Shown: piece by piece, positions 36,626 through 47,600 of the stretch | How positions within the stretch are numbered: position 1 is the first letter of the stretch | Layout: each line of letters opens with the position of its first letter | Assembly: GCA_022497155.1 (NCBI GenBank) | Contig: MU385756.1 | Location: 1-64,000, forward strand | DNA length: 64,000 nucleotides | DNA from: Whalleya microplaca | Lineage: Eukaryota; Ascomycota; Sordariomycetes; Xylariales; Xylariaceae | Reading direction: 5' to 3' | Translations under genes and position numbers: made by a program | The notes under the pieces: model-generated | Seen by the model: the letters and a program-made list of their open reading frames with translations, nothing else | The model's database searches: none | Told to the model about the DNA's origin: nothing

Positions 36626-37425
36626 GTGCTCCTGATGATGAGAGCACGAAGTCAAGTCAATCACTCGGTCAGTCAGTCATTCAGTCGGCTTTGTACCTAT
36701 GATGGAACTCGAGAGTGAGTGAGGCACTAACTAACTAACTAACTAACTATGTACTACGGTGGACGGGCGGGTATTTGGAATTGGGTTCTTCACGGTTTCT
36801 GTGATAGGTGTCTGGTGTTAGGTTCAGGGGAAAGGAAAGGGAAGGGAGGGGGAGGGGAGGGGAGGGAGGATGTGTATGTATGCATATACTGTAGTGGTTA
36901 GGCATGAGATGGGAGTAGAGTAGTCAACTACTTAGGTTAAAGGTGAACAAGTGTTTAGCTTGCTTTTATGTTCTTGGGTTGTCTGTGTTGCCTTGGTTTG
37001 GTGCTGGGTGTGGGTTTGTTGTGTGCTTGAGATGGGAATGGGGCTGGAGTGTGGTTAGGGTGTTAGGAGGTGGGTGGTGGGTGTGAGTAGTAGTGGTGGT
37101 GGCGGTGATGGTTGTAGATTATCGTGAGTGAGTGGTTGATTCGTGCTTTAGAGGTTGAGAGGTGTTGTGTTGTAGTTAAGCAGTTTGGTGTGGCTGTTAG
37201 ATCTGCCTACTGTATGGTACATACATACTTTCGCCTTTGACTTGTGGCGGCTAGGTTCTTAGCACATGCGAAACATGAGAACATCGGCTGGGTTGACTCG
37301 ATTAGACTCGATATGAGTTAAGTTGACCCAAAAGCTTTATTTGGTTCAAATGAATTTATTCACACGTATGTTAACTAGCTGGTGGTTTAAGATGAGTATC
37401 TTGATGTGTAGGCATTCCGTCAACT
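36100..37425. repeat. Microsatellite-rich intergenic stretch
   Basis: No gene is supported. Downstream of CAF-1 there are CAAGG pentamers (36160-36198), ATTG tetramers (36312-36334), six CGCATAC heptamers (36359-36400), AG-rich sequence (36495-36545), ten ACAG units (36587-36626), CTAA tetramers (36727-36748) and a G-rich tract (36825-36872). A G/T-rich strand continues to about 37190. This is the densest cluster of simple repeats in the window. Confidence 0.85.
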
Positions 37426-37684
37426 GTATCTAATTATAATTGCCGTAAAGCAGCACCTCTATAAATATTAAGGGTAATAGTCCGATTAAAAAGCACATAG
37501 GCTAGTATATATATATATATATATATATATTCTCACTCATATTCGCCCTAACCATAAATGTTAAGCCTAATATAATTACACCAAATTACGTTGAAAATTT
37601 GGCGTATCAAAGGTATCAATTGCTAGGCCAGAGTGCCGTGGAGCTATGGCTTAAGGTGCTGCTTTACAGCAGTTAATTAGATAC
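37426..37684. mobile_element. MITE-like element with terminal inverted repeats
   Basis: About 259 bp is bounded by imperfect inverted repeats: 37426-37458 and 37654-37684. An 11-bp outer block (GTATCTAATTA) and a 14-bp inner block (GTAAAGCAGCACCT) match perfectly, with 6-8 diverged bases between. The interior is AT-rich, non-coding and contains a 25-nt TA run (37506-37530). This shape fits a non-autonomous DNA transposon. A target-site duplication is not certain, and the family is not assigned. Confidence 0.65.
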
Positions 37685-38014
37685 TGATATATGTGACTAC
37701 TCAGCTACTAGTGACTATTCTTCATTGAGTTTAACTGTTGTATGTGCTAAGGGATACTATAAGGGCAGTACTATAACCAGGTAATATATAAGAATCTGTG
37801 GATTTTATTGGTATAAACTATCTTGGCAACTATGCCTTGTTGAGTGTCGTGGTAGTCCTGTTAAGGCTATGCAGCTATGTTGGTTGTCGACTCCCTGCGC
37901 CACTGATTCATAGAGCCTCGTCTATCAACCTGCGATATATACAGTGTAGAATGTTGCAACCCAAAACATCACTACCTACCAGATTCCTCGTCATAGGAGA
38001 CACAACTCAACCAC

Positions 38015-39534
38015 ATGGATCCTCTATCAGTAGCTGCATCAGTCGTGGGCCTCCTCGCAGCATAAGGCAAAGTGGCTTCATTGCTACGGTCAGTGGTGTC
38101 AAAGGTGCGCGACGCTCCGAGCCTTGCCCAAAGCCTGGTCTTTGAAGTCGATGCCATCACGGCCGCGCTCGGTTATCTTCAGAGCTATGTCCTCGGAAGA
38201 AAAATTATCACCTCAGACCGAGGGAAGCTTATCCTTCTCGAGCACGTCGTCACTTCAGTGACGGGCTGCGTAATAACTTATTCTGATCTCCAGGCCATCT
38301 TGGATGGTTTGAATATCGACTCGGAGATGGGGCTCTTCGACCGAATCAAATGGGCCCGCAATGAGTCGTCACTCGCTACCATACTGCAAAGGCTCCAAAG
38401 CCACAAGTCATCATTGTCTTTAATGTTAACTATCATGCAGAGGTATGTTCCTTCCTGTCGATGTAAATGAACTGCCTCGCTCAACTAAGGTCTAGTGATG
38501 ATATGCAACAAGTTCATTCATCCACCATCAAACTGCCTGGGCTCATAGAGGAAATCCTTCATAGCCACCAGGACTTAGCATCAAGAATCAGCCGCCTCGA
38601 AAGAGAAGGGTCGGTGGTCTCTAGGCCAGTACATACCATCGACTCTCCAGACGACAAGTCCTCCATTCGATCATCGATAACGACGAAGGCGGCTTCGTTC
38701 CTAAGGTCTAAAGATGTTCCAATCAAATTTGCATTCGAACGAGACCTCGAGATGTCCCGTGTCTACAACAGGAACATGAACATCAGCCGTCAATCGTTGA
38801 CCTCCGTCCCCAGCACGGCGCTACACACCACAGCTCTATCTTTCTTCTCCGACATAAGCTTATCGCAAATCTCACACATCTCCTTCTATGTCTTACCTGT
38901 CTACGCGAATGACCTGAGCAATAGTAATTGTTACGTCTTCGGACAAAACGATAACTTAATCCTCCAGAAGTCACTAGAAGCCGCAAGACCGAAAAAAATC
39001 GATGTCTCAGCCCTCCAGAAGGCACTGAAAGCCGCAAGAAAAACGAAAAAAACTAGACCATCTTTGAAAGTCTCGACGAGAATGAGAGGGGGGGCCTTTA
39101 ACCTCCAGCTACTCAGTATATTTAGACATCTACTGTTACGCCTCCCTCAGTCATCCGACCTGCGTACAGTGGACCAGATCAAACAAAGGCGCTCACATTA
39201 CGTCCGGATATGCTTTATCATACACGATGAACTCATAGACAGTTTCATACAAAAAAAAGTTGGTGTTAATCATACCCGCGAGCAGCATATCCCCTCCCTC
39301 GACGATAATCCTTTCAAATTCACGATGCGGTTACGTAAGCTGTGGCTGAGTGTACAGGGCGAGTCGGGTTCGATTCCTGACAGCGCTATGATCTGGTCGT
39401 TGCTGGCGAGCTGGTTGGTGCGAGGAGACAAGCGGAATCGCGAGTCGGTCGAAAGAACAGGTAAAAAAGAGGAAAAGCAATCTAGCGATGCAAACGTTGA
39501 GCATCCCATTCAACATTATGCGAAGTACAAGTAG
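38015..39534 (+). pseudogene. STAND-type fungal N-terminal domain protein, nonsense at codon 17
   Basis: ATG at 38015 starts the typical MDPLSVAASVVGLLAA N-terminus of fungal STAND/NLR-like and ankyrin proteins (PigL_N-like helical domain), then a TAA at 38063-38065 stops it. The same frame continues at once with GKVASLL and stays open. A 47-nt intron (38443-38489, GTATGT donor) joins to a second exon ending at 39534, about 490 codons in all. Residues ~1-190 form the helical, coiled-coil-like domain; later segments contain an ISFYVLP-type stretch typical of these proteins and a 51-bp tandem duplication. No NACHT or ankyrin part is visible, so a C-terminal effector or repeat domain is absent. 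The stop could derive from CAA by a C to T change. Relatives are linked to heterokaryon incompatibility or non-self recognition, which is inferred for this family. Confidence 0.7.
38961..39050 (+). repeat. 51-bp spaced tandem duplication in STAND-type pseudogene
   Basis: Copies at 38961-38999 and 39012-39050 are spaced 51 bp (17 codons) apart and encode LQKSLEAARPKK and LQKALKAARKTKK. The reading frame is preserved, so the duplication arose in a coding context. Confidence 0.8.
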
Positions 39535-41885
39535 GTCAACGAAGAATTGGGACCTGTTATTCCATCCTCGCAAGGGGAACATCAGCTAGGCTTTGAGAGA
39601 TGACGCCTACGATCCTCCTCAGGACCTAGATAGGTATTGGAAGCGGGTTAGATAAGGCGGCTACCACAGAAGATTTATATACCATGATAATGCCGTGCAT
39701 TCCTAACCGAGCCGCCTGCCTCAACCAAAAAAGCAGCATTGGTCAATGGGTAGGTTTGTCGGCCAGATAAAATCCCCAATGGGGTTTTTCGTAGAGACCT
39801 GGGTTCAAGTCACCGGTGTAGTTCTGACTCATCACCGCTGCGGGCGCTTGACATCCAGTATCGAGCTTTTTTGTTAAATTAAGATAGATAATATATATTT
39901 TTTCTTCTTTTTATTTTTTTTCTCATAAGCCCTTTCTCCTAAGGCCTCCCATAGTACAGATCCGATTCTTACTTTCTCCTAGAACTTAGGAGCCCTGCCT
40001 GCTCTCAATGCAATTGAGCATTACACATCAACCGGAACTAGACGGCGATGAAGTCCCAGCCACCCGGCGCGGTGCGCGGCACGCTTTCGCTCATAATCCT
40101 AGGTATGTAGGGCTGCGTCTTGTTACACGGCAGGACAATTACGCGGCTTTAGACCGCGTTTCGCGGTGTCTCAGAAACACCTAGGCTAAGCAAACTTGCC
40201 CGTATGTCTCGGTAGTCTTTTGTTCCCAGCTGAAAACCTAGCTTTACTAGACGCGAGAAACATGTGTTGTCAAAAGGCCAAGACATTGGTATGCTGTACG
40301 TAGCTTGTCGAGGCTTATATATTGCGACAGATGCAGACGGTCTAGTCCGACGTGAGGTTTGATATGGAGGTGGAATTACCCACAACTGCGCGCAGTGGCT
40401 CCCAATAATCAATATCCGAGGTAGCGAATCAATTCTTATAATTGCAGCCCTTCATGGTAGATTGTACAATACCGTTTCTCATAGTCTGTTCTTGGCAGCA
40501 AACTGGTGCAAACGGCCAGCAGTGCTTCGGGTACCACGGCATTGCTAATCTTCTGCTATTGGCTAGGTATCGAGGGATGATAGGATTTCTGGTGTGTCGA
40601 CTGCAAGCTATTCTATTAAGTGAGACGGGATTGTTATCTTCTGCAAAAGTAAGACCGATGTTTGGGATTGTCTAGGACTCAGCCACAGGCATCTGGCAAC
40701 TCCCGTTTCCTCCGCAGTCACAAATCAGTTCCGTTGCGTTTCGTGACTTCGACAATTGGGCCTATTAGGAGAAGGGCGTTAGGATGATCTGTGATTCTTA
40801 GGAGTTTATTGGCTTTAATTTTATTTGTGCTGCTGACTGATGGGTTCGACATTTGCAGAATCAAGTCACACTTTTGAGCTGACGATACATATGCATACAT
40901 CCATCCATAGGCTAGACAGGTAGGCACTAAAATAGCGTAAGCGTTGATGTTCTTTGTTGCTACTAACATATTGAATCAGCTTACGGAATATTCGAATTAG
41001 GTTCTTAAGTAATATGTCACATACACACATTTCACATAGCCTATTGAATAAAATGTGAGTGTGTGTGTAGGTAGACAGGTAGGCTATGTTTATATAAGTC
41101 CGGATTTAGTTTTAACCCGTTGTCCTAGCTCCCGGAAAAGTCGGCGTCTTGTAAGTGGCCGTCACATGTGTATCCTCGCGATTGATTGCCCGGATAGCGG
41201 CTTTTGAACTTCTCGGATCGTCGGCCAAGATGTCACTACTGCAAGGTACGTACCGCAATTTCTCCATACTACCTACGGTGAGCGCATACTACGCAGTACA
41301 TATATTGAACCTGGCAGAGCTGAATCAGACGTCCGCAGTCAGCTCATATCTGGTCATTTTTTAACCCTCACAACTCACTGCCACCGCCGTCTTGTCGAAT
41401 CATTGATACCATATCCACACAGCCCCAATATCTCATCCCGATATCCATCCCAATTCTTTGAATTCCCACCTCATACATACGTGTAGGTATCGTTATCACC
41501 GCTGTTATGTAATCTGTAAGTGAGGCGCTATACCAGTAGTATACACTAACAAAGCCAAACCCCCGTCCCCGTCCCCGTCCCTCACAATATCAAAGAGTTA
41601 GCGGCGTAGCTTTCTCCATAACATTTCTCCATACTTTGTAATGTTGGTTGGTGCCGGTGAGAAGGAAATGTTGCACTGTTGCGGCTGGCTGGCCCAGTGA
41701 CGCAAGTTTCCCAATAATTTCCCAGATTGTCCGTGTCTAAGTCCGGTGGCTTCGCTTGTGTAGATTAATATGTATAACTAACATGCCTCGCAGTTCCCCC
41801 TAGCCTTTCGGCCTTTTCCATGACTTGTTTATCACCCTCTCTCTCTGGTTGACCAACCTTGCGAGCGAGCGAGCGAGCAAGCACA
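39535..41885. other. Intergenic with a tRNA-like or SINE-like patch
   Basis: No protein gene is supported. A tRNA-like patch is described separately at 39733-39825. There is a T-rich run at 39890-39925, a CCCCGTCC repeat at 41563-41581 and a GAGC repeat at 41865-41878 just before the phospholipase start. The final 400 bp probably hold the phospholipase promoter. Confidence 0.55.
39733..39825 (+). other. tRNA-like patch with A-box and B-box matches
   Basis: TGGTCAATGGG at 39740-39750 fits the polymerase III A-box consensus, and GGTTCAAGTCA at 39802-39812 is close to the B-box. Spacing is 51 nt. The would-be T stem has mismatches and no good acceptor stem forms, so this is not a working tRNA. 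It could be a decayed tRNA or a tRNA-derived SINE head, followed by a T-rich tail. Confidence 0.25.
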
Positions 41886-43862
41886 ATGCATATTTTTCGC
41901 CATTTTCTTCCTTTTCCTCTAGTCTCCCTTCTTTCCGCCGCTCTTGCGTCACCGAGCGGTAGTCATCTCGACCATGACGTTTTTATCGGCTCTCGAGGTG
42001 ATGCAGTGCGACGTGCTGCTCCGGACAACCCGTCCCATGGGTATGCGCCCGCCACTGTAGACTGCCCTCAACAACGCCCAACGATCCGGAATGCCGCGAA
42101 CCTGTCGCAGTCGGAGAGGGACTGGCTGCAGATCCGAAGGCCGAAGACCGTCGACCCCATGGTCGCCTTCTTCAAGAACGCGGGCCTCGACGATTTTGAC
42201 GCTGCAGGGTACATTAACTCGCACTCGCAGAACTTCTCCATTGTCCCCAACATCGGGATAGCTGTGTCCGGTGGCGGGTACCGAGCCCTGATGAATGGTG
42301 CTGGTTTCATTGCTGCTGCAGACAGTCGTGTGCCAGGGTCGACGGACACCGGAGGCATCGGTAATCTCTTGCAGGCTAGCACGTATCTAGCCGGCCTTTC
42401 CGGTGGTGGCTGGTTGGTGGGCTCGATCTACGCCAACAACTTCTCGAGCGTCCAGCAATTACGAGACGGGTACCAGGGTTCGTCGCTTTGGCAGTTCTCC
42501 AACTCCATCTTCCAGGGTCCGAAAGACACCGGCCTCTCGATCCTCAACACCGCCGAGTACTGGAAGGACGTCAACGACCAGATCAGCGACAAGCGAGACG
42601 CCGGCTATGATGTCTCCGTCACCGATCCGTGGGGCCGCGCCCTCTCGTACCAGCTCATCAACGCGCAGGATGGCGGCCCGGCCTACACGTTTTCGTCGAT
42701 CCAGGACTGGGACAGCTTCACCGCCGCCAACGTCCCCATGCCAATCCTGGTGGCCGATGAGCGGGCGCCCAACACGATGATTGTCTCTATGAATTCGACT
42801 GTGTTCGAGTTCAACCCGTGGGAAATGGGCTCATTTGATCCAACGGTGTACGGCTTTGCGCCGACGCGCTACGTCGGCTCCAACTTCACTAATGGCAGCG
42901 TCCCCAGCAACGGGCACTGCGTGCGCGGGTTCGACGCATATAGCTTCGTCATGGGTACTAGTAGCTCGCTCTTTAACGCCTTCCTCCTGCAGAACCTGTC
43001 GTCGCCCGACGTACCGTCTTTCATCACTACCGCCGTCGAGAATATACTGACGGACATCGGTAACGACAACAATGACATCGCCGTCTGGCGCCCTAACCCC
43101 TTCTACGGCTACCACCCGGGCTCTAACGGAAACGCCGACACGCAGCAGCTCTCCCTCGTCGACGGCGGCCTCGACCTGCAGAACATCCCACTGCACCCGC
43201 TGATCCAGCCACCGCGGGCGCTAGACGTGATCTTCGCTGTCGACTCATCTGCAGACACGACGTACAACTGGCCGAACGGAACGGCGCTGCGGGCGACTTA
43301 TGAGCGCAGCCAGGAGGCTATCGCCAACAGGACGACATTCCCAGCGATCCCGGACGCCGAAACGTTCATAAACCTAGGACTGAACGCGCGCCCGACCTTC
43401 TTCGGGTGCAACACGTCGGCGTTCAACACTTCGGCGGCCGCCATCCCGCCGCTGGTCGTCTACGTCCCCAACACGCCCTACACGGCCTGGAGCAACGTGT
43501 CGACCTTCGATCCCTCGTACCCCGCCGATGAGCGTAACAGCATCATCAAGAACGGCTTCAACGTCGCCACGCGGGGAAACGGCACCGCCGGCGACTCCAA
43601 GTGGCCCGCCTGCGTCGCCTGCGCCGTGCTCAGCCGCAGCCTCGAGCGCACGAACACCGCGGTCTCGGCTACGTGCCGCGATTGCTTCAGCCGGTATTGC
43701 TGGAACGGCACCACGGACAGCACGCCCGTGGGCAGCTACGAGCCGACCCCGAGCTTGGAGCTCGACGCGAAGAGCGGCGCCGAACAGCATTCCCTTGTTG
43801 CGGCGGGGAACGCGTTGGTTTGGAGCATGGTTGGATTTGCAGGGTTGGTTCTTGCGTTCTAG
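41886..43862 (+). CDS. Lysophospholipase / phospholipase B, GPI-anchored type
   Basis: Intronless, 658 residues from the ATG at 41886; an in-frame ATG at 41859 would put nine extra residues before the signal peptide. The signal peptide is MHIFRHFLPFPLVSLLSAALAS. The PLA2_B catalytic domain shows the oxyanion segment SGGGYRAL (S128-R133), the nucleophile elbow GLSGGGW (Ser172) and the catalytic Asp in LVDGGLDLQN (Asp426). Family enzymes remove both acyl chains from phospholipids and lysophospholipids, at the cell surface or outside it. Many N-x-S/T sites fit heavy glycosylation. The C-terminus has a short hydrophobic tail ending VGFAGLVLAF after a polar spacer, as for a GPI anchor. Cysteines cluster near residues 580-610 (CVACAVL and CRDCFSRYC). 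No sign of decay was found. Confidence 0.95.
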   Translation: MHIFRHFLPFPLVSLLSAALASPSGSHLDHDVFIGSRGDAVRRAAPDNPSHGYAPATVDCPQQRPTIRNAANLSQSERDWLQIRRPKTVDPMVAFFKNAGLDDFDAAGYINSHSQNFSIVPNIGIAVSGGGYRALMNGAGFIAAADSRVPGSTDTGGIGNLLQASTYLAGLSGGGWLVGSIYANNFSSVQQLRDGYQGSSLWQFSNSIFQGPKDTGLSILNTAEYWKDVNDQISDKRDAGYDVSVTDPWGRALSYQLINAQDGGPAYTFSSIQDWDSFTAANVPMPILVADERAPNTMIVSMNSTVFEFNPWEMGSFDPTVYGFAPTRYVGSNFTNGSVPSNGHCVRGFDAYSFVMGTSSSLFNAFLLQNLSSPDVPSFITTAVENILTDIGNDNNDIAVWRPNPFYGYHPGSNGNADTQQLSLVDGGLDLQNIPLHPLIQPPRALDVIFAVDSSADTTYNWPNGTALRATYERSQEAIANRTTFPAIPDAETFINLGLNARPTFFGCNTSAFNTSAAAIPPLVVYVPNTPYTAWSNVSTFDPSYPADERNSIIKNGFNVATRGNGTAGDSKWPACVACAVLSRSLERTNTAVSATCRDCFSRYCWNGTTDSTPVGSYEPTPSLELDAKSGAEQHSLVAAGNALVWSMVGFAGLVLAF

Positions 43863-44505
43863 ATTAGAAGGAGAGAGCGGTGTAAAGTTATAATAAGAAA
43901 CTGTTCCGTTTTGAAGTAGACATAGATCTAATGGAGAGGATGATGATTCATGATGATGATCTCGTGTAAGGGAAAGCGGAAAGAGGAATTGGAGTATATG
44001 GGATGGGAAGTGGGTTTGAATTCTGCGTAAACTGTCTGGGTTTTGAGGATGAATAGAGTGTGTTGAAGAGCAGATTTTGTCTTTTCGGCAGTAGGGATAG
44101 CAGTCTGAAATTTAGTGGATTTGAATATCTGAATATTTATTTATTCACAGTTTCTGCCTATTTTCAGCGCAAACTTATAACACATGTGAACTCGAGACGA
44201 ACAATTGATGTAAATGCCCAAGAGGGCCTGCGTTCACGGGCAGGCTAGTTGCAAGGATGCAAGTTAGACTGAGTAAAAGACAACGGGTGACCGAAGGTCA
44301 GCTCGTTGTGTCAATGAACTTATGGTGATCACCTATGACTATGAGCCTAACACCAAACCTCGCCTAGCCTCGTACCCTGAGACAGCACTTGTGTCGCGAA
44401 AGCTGAGTTGATAATGAAAGTCAAGGGTACTGATCTCATGATTCCCGTTGCTATCAGCAGCACCAAAAACACACCGGTATTAATTACACTTCATCTCAAT
44501 CAACT

Positions 44506-44679
44506 CTAGACGGAGCCCTTCCGACTCTTCATGTAATAAGTCATGGAACCAATCAACCCCCAACTAACAACAGCCAACCAGTATAAGCGAGTCGTCGCCG
44601 GCTCCGGCTGCGGCTGATCCTATAAGTAAGCATTCACCTAGAGGTGCGGCTGACGGTCTCCCGTTTTGGGAAAGAACAT
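44506..44679 (-). pseudogene. Possible decayed small membrane protein
   Basis: On the minus strand, ATG at 44679 opens a frame of 13 codons, meets TAG, has a second TAG six codons later, and then runs 37 open codons to the stop at 44506. The last part encodes one hydrophobic helix (LYWLAVVSWGLIGSM) followed by a basic tail. Both stops could come from CAG by C to T. The 18 nt between them is too short for an intron. It might also be chance. I do not recognise the protein. Confidence 0.25.
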
Positions 44680-47600
44680 TGCAAAATAAAGTTAACCGGA
44701 TCGGATTCCGCGAAACGGCGCGGGTAGCCCCTAACTACCTAGCTTAGTCGCCGCCGCTCGGACGCGGGTGACTGACAGGGACCTCTAATCCATCAACTTG
44801 GGATTTCTGTCGTTAGCGAGAAACGTCCAATGAGAGCAGTCTTCGCCGCCTGAAAGAGTATATAAACCTGCGTGTTTGACATATGCGTGATCATGTAGAT
44901 ACCGCAGACTGCAGGACCGTACCGTCGCCTAACCTGATTTTTCTAATAAGCGATTAGACTCCATTGCGTCTGCTATGTAGGCACCGCTTCGCGTGCCGCA
45001 GCCCCATGAACGTCATCGATGTAGCTGCAAGCCTGATTTATCTATAACTGAGCACATTGGAGCGCTTATTCATAGCTAGGCGTCCATACGGAAAGTTTTG
45101 TTGCAGGAGCTAGTTATCCGGGGGGCGAAAGGCGCCGGTACATCAAGATTCTGATGAATGGTGATCAGCATATCAAGACGTGGGCAACTATTGGTGTACA
45201 CGGGCAAGGTATTCGAAATGGCCACTCGGTAGGACAAGTGACTTAATAGGACACTTGGCGTGAATATTTCTCGGTCGACAGTGCTTCATGCCTACCGTCC
45301 ACCATGTACGGTGTGGTCATGGTTGCACCCCAAGTAAGCAACGAGAACGGACAACACTCAAGCCAGCTGTCGGCGCGTTCTCGGATTCTTAATGAAAGAA
45401 AATGTCCCGGGTAATATAAGCCGACCCAGCCATCATAATACGCAACCAAGAGCATTGCGATACTCCTGCCTACTATGTCTTGCTATTGTGCCCCGGCTAG
45501 GTACTCTCCCCCTTCAGTCAAGAGGCAGAGGACATAGAACGCGGATCACACAACTACCAAACATAAGGTTGCAATGAAATCGGCATCGAATACAGCCCCA
45601 GATCCATGAGCTCACATCTCATGTTTTGGACATGGCGCTGCGGTTGTTCAACTCGAGTGGCTTAACCGAGGCTTCATTGGAACAACCGCCCAGCTACCGA
45701 TCACGCAGGACGGCATTACACGCAGCCAATAATGTGGCAGAAGACAGCCAATAGTCATTTTCACGTGTCCGGCAGCGGTGGCTAGAATTTTCAATGCATA
45801 GAAGCAAATGCACTTGCGGCCTGTGTTGCTACTGTGATGTATGTATCATGTATTATGTTTCAGTAAACAATAAATACGTAAATAACTTATAAGAGCGCTA
45901 CACCTCAGCCTCAAGGTCGCGACTTGCGTTCGACGTACACGTACGAGACAATATTCACTCGGAATAGATCTAGATTGCTGTGATGAGTGAGCCAAGGCGA
46001 ATTGTAAGACACTCGGGCGAGAGTTTCCAACGATACAGACCTTATCTGAGTCAATATAGAACGAAGGGGCTCGTAGAAGACCGGTTCATTTGCGAAGAAC
46101 CTGGGACCTGTTGAACCTGAGGATGATGATTATATCACCTGTAGTCAGCTTTCAATCTGAGGCTTCGTGGGCCCCCACTCGCTGATATTAGGATCTTGTT
46201 TAGAAAACCGCAGGGAACGGTAGAGATGTGTAATGCGATCCGCATACAACGAGTAGGTAGATCCCTAAAGAGGTGACCAGGTCCTTCTGCATGACGTTTA
46301 ATTGGTATTAGACCGGGGAGTAACATCGTTCTGGTTACCTTTCAGGTGATAGAGACCCAGGGTAAGTTTGGAAAAGATTCACAGTTCGACGGGGGAAGGA
46401 TACTACAGGATTTTGTGCCTATCAAATGGCGTCTATGCCGCTCGGGGGTTCGGTGAGGACGCGCCGAGTGGGCTCCATCCAGTCACCTTCTGCCGACCTT
46501 CCAGAAGCGGTGCAATGGTAGTATGTACATTACCAGGGGGGCCCATAAACTGCGACCGAAGACGCGCCAGGGCTGACGATAGTAGATAGGCTTGTCTGCA
46601 CGCTGCGCTGTGCAGCGACAAGACCCCCGGATTTGCATTTGCCCTCGGCAAATCCGTCAACGCCATTCCCGCCTTGGGGAGGGTTGGCTAAAATTAAAGG
46701 AGGGGGTCACTAGAGAAAAGGAGGAAGTGTCCCGTATCTGACCGAAGGAGACTAGACCCCAGCCACCGAAAGGAACGGGCAGACGGGGGGAGCAGAGGGA
46801 AAAAGGTGAGTACGCAGTATAGGCCTGCACGCGGTCGGTAAGTGGTCAAGTTCGGTCTGATGAGTGGTGACACAGGTGCGCAGCCGAGAGCCCGGAGGCG
46901 TCGAAACAAACATAAAAGACTGGACGAAGGGACAGAGGCGGACGAGAATCAGTAGTCGATCGTGCCTCGAAACCCGACATCAGATGACAGAGAAGATTGC
47001 ATGAGGGTCATATCGGCTGAACGAATCAGTCAAGCCGCGGAGGGGGGGCCAGAATGCATGGGATGATCCAGCGCGTCGTAGACCGAATGAACGAATATGC
47101 AGCATCAGCATATTCGAGACTGTGACGGATTTGCATTTCGCAGCAGCAGCGTCGGATGAGGGCGGCAGACGGGAACAAAACAACAAAACGACCACAAGGG
47201 AATTATTAAACTAGTAAAAAATAAAAAGCATGGGCTACCCGCGCGTAAGGACAGTAAGGACGTACACACGTACGAAGGACGTACGAGGAAAGCAAGAAAG
47301 CAACAAAGATGTACTCTCGATGTTGCATCATGGCTGTACGTGAATATGTACCGTACCGTAAATATGTATTGTTATCCCTAATGTAGGTATGGCTCGCAGC
47401 TGTGCAGACGTGTCTGGTCCTGTCTCGCCTCGCAGCGCCTCGCCTCTTGACCGAAGAGGCCTCGCTGGCACGGTCGACGGGCTGGAGGGGTGGACTGCGC
47501 AGGCGCCGACATTGATTGGATGCCGGTGGGGGACTCAACAAGGGACGGGTTCAGGAATGGATAGGAATGGATGGCAGCACAACTACAACCAATTTGGACC

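Noticed and set aside
39360..39390. T-arm-like sequence (GGGTTCGATTCC) resembling a tRNA
   Set aside because: It lies within the reading frame of the STAND-type pseudogene, and no A-box or cloverleaf could be formed around it.
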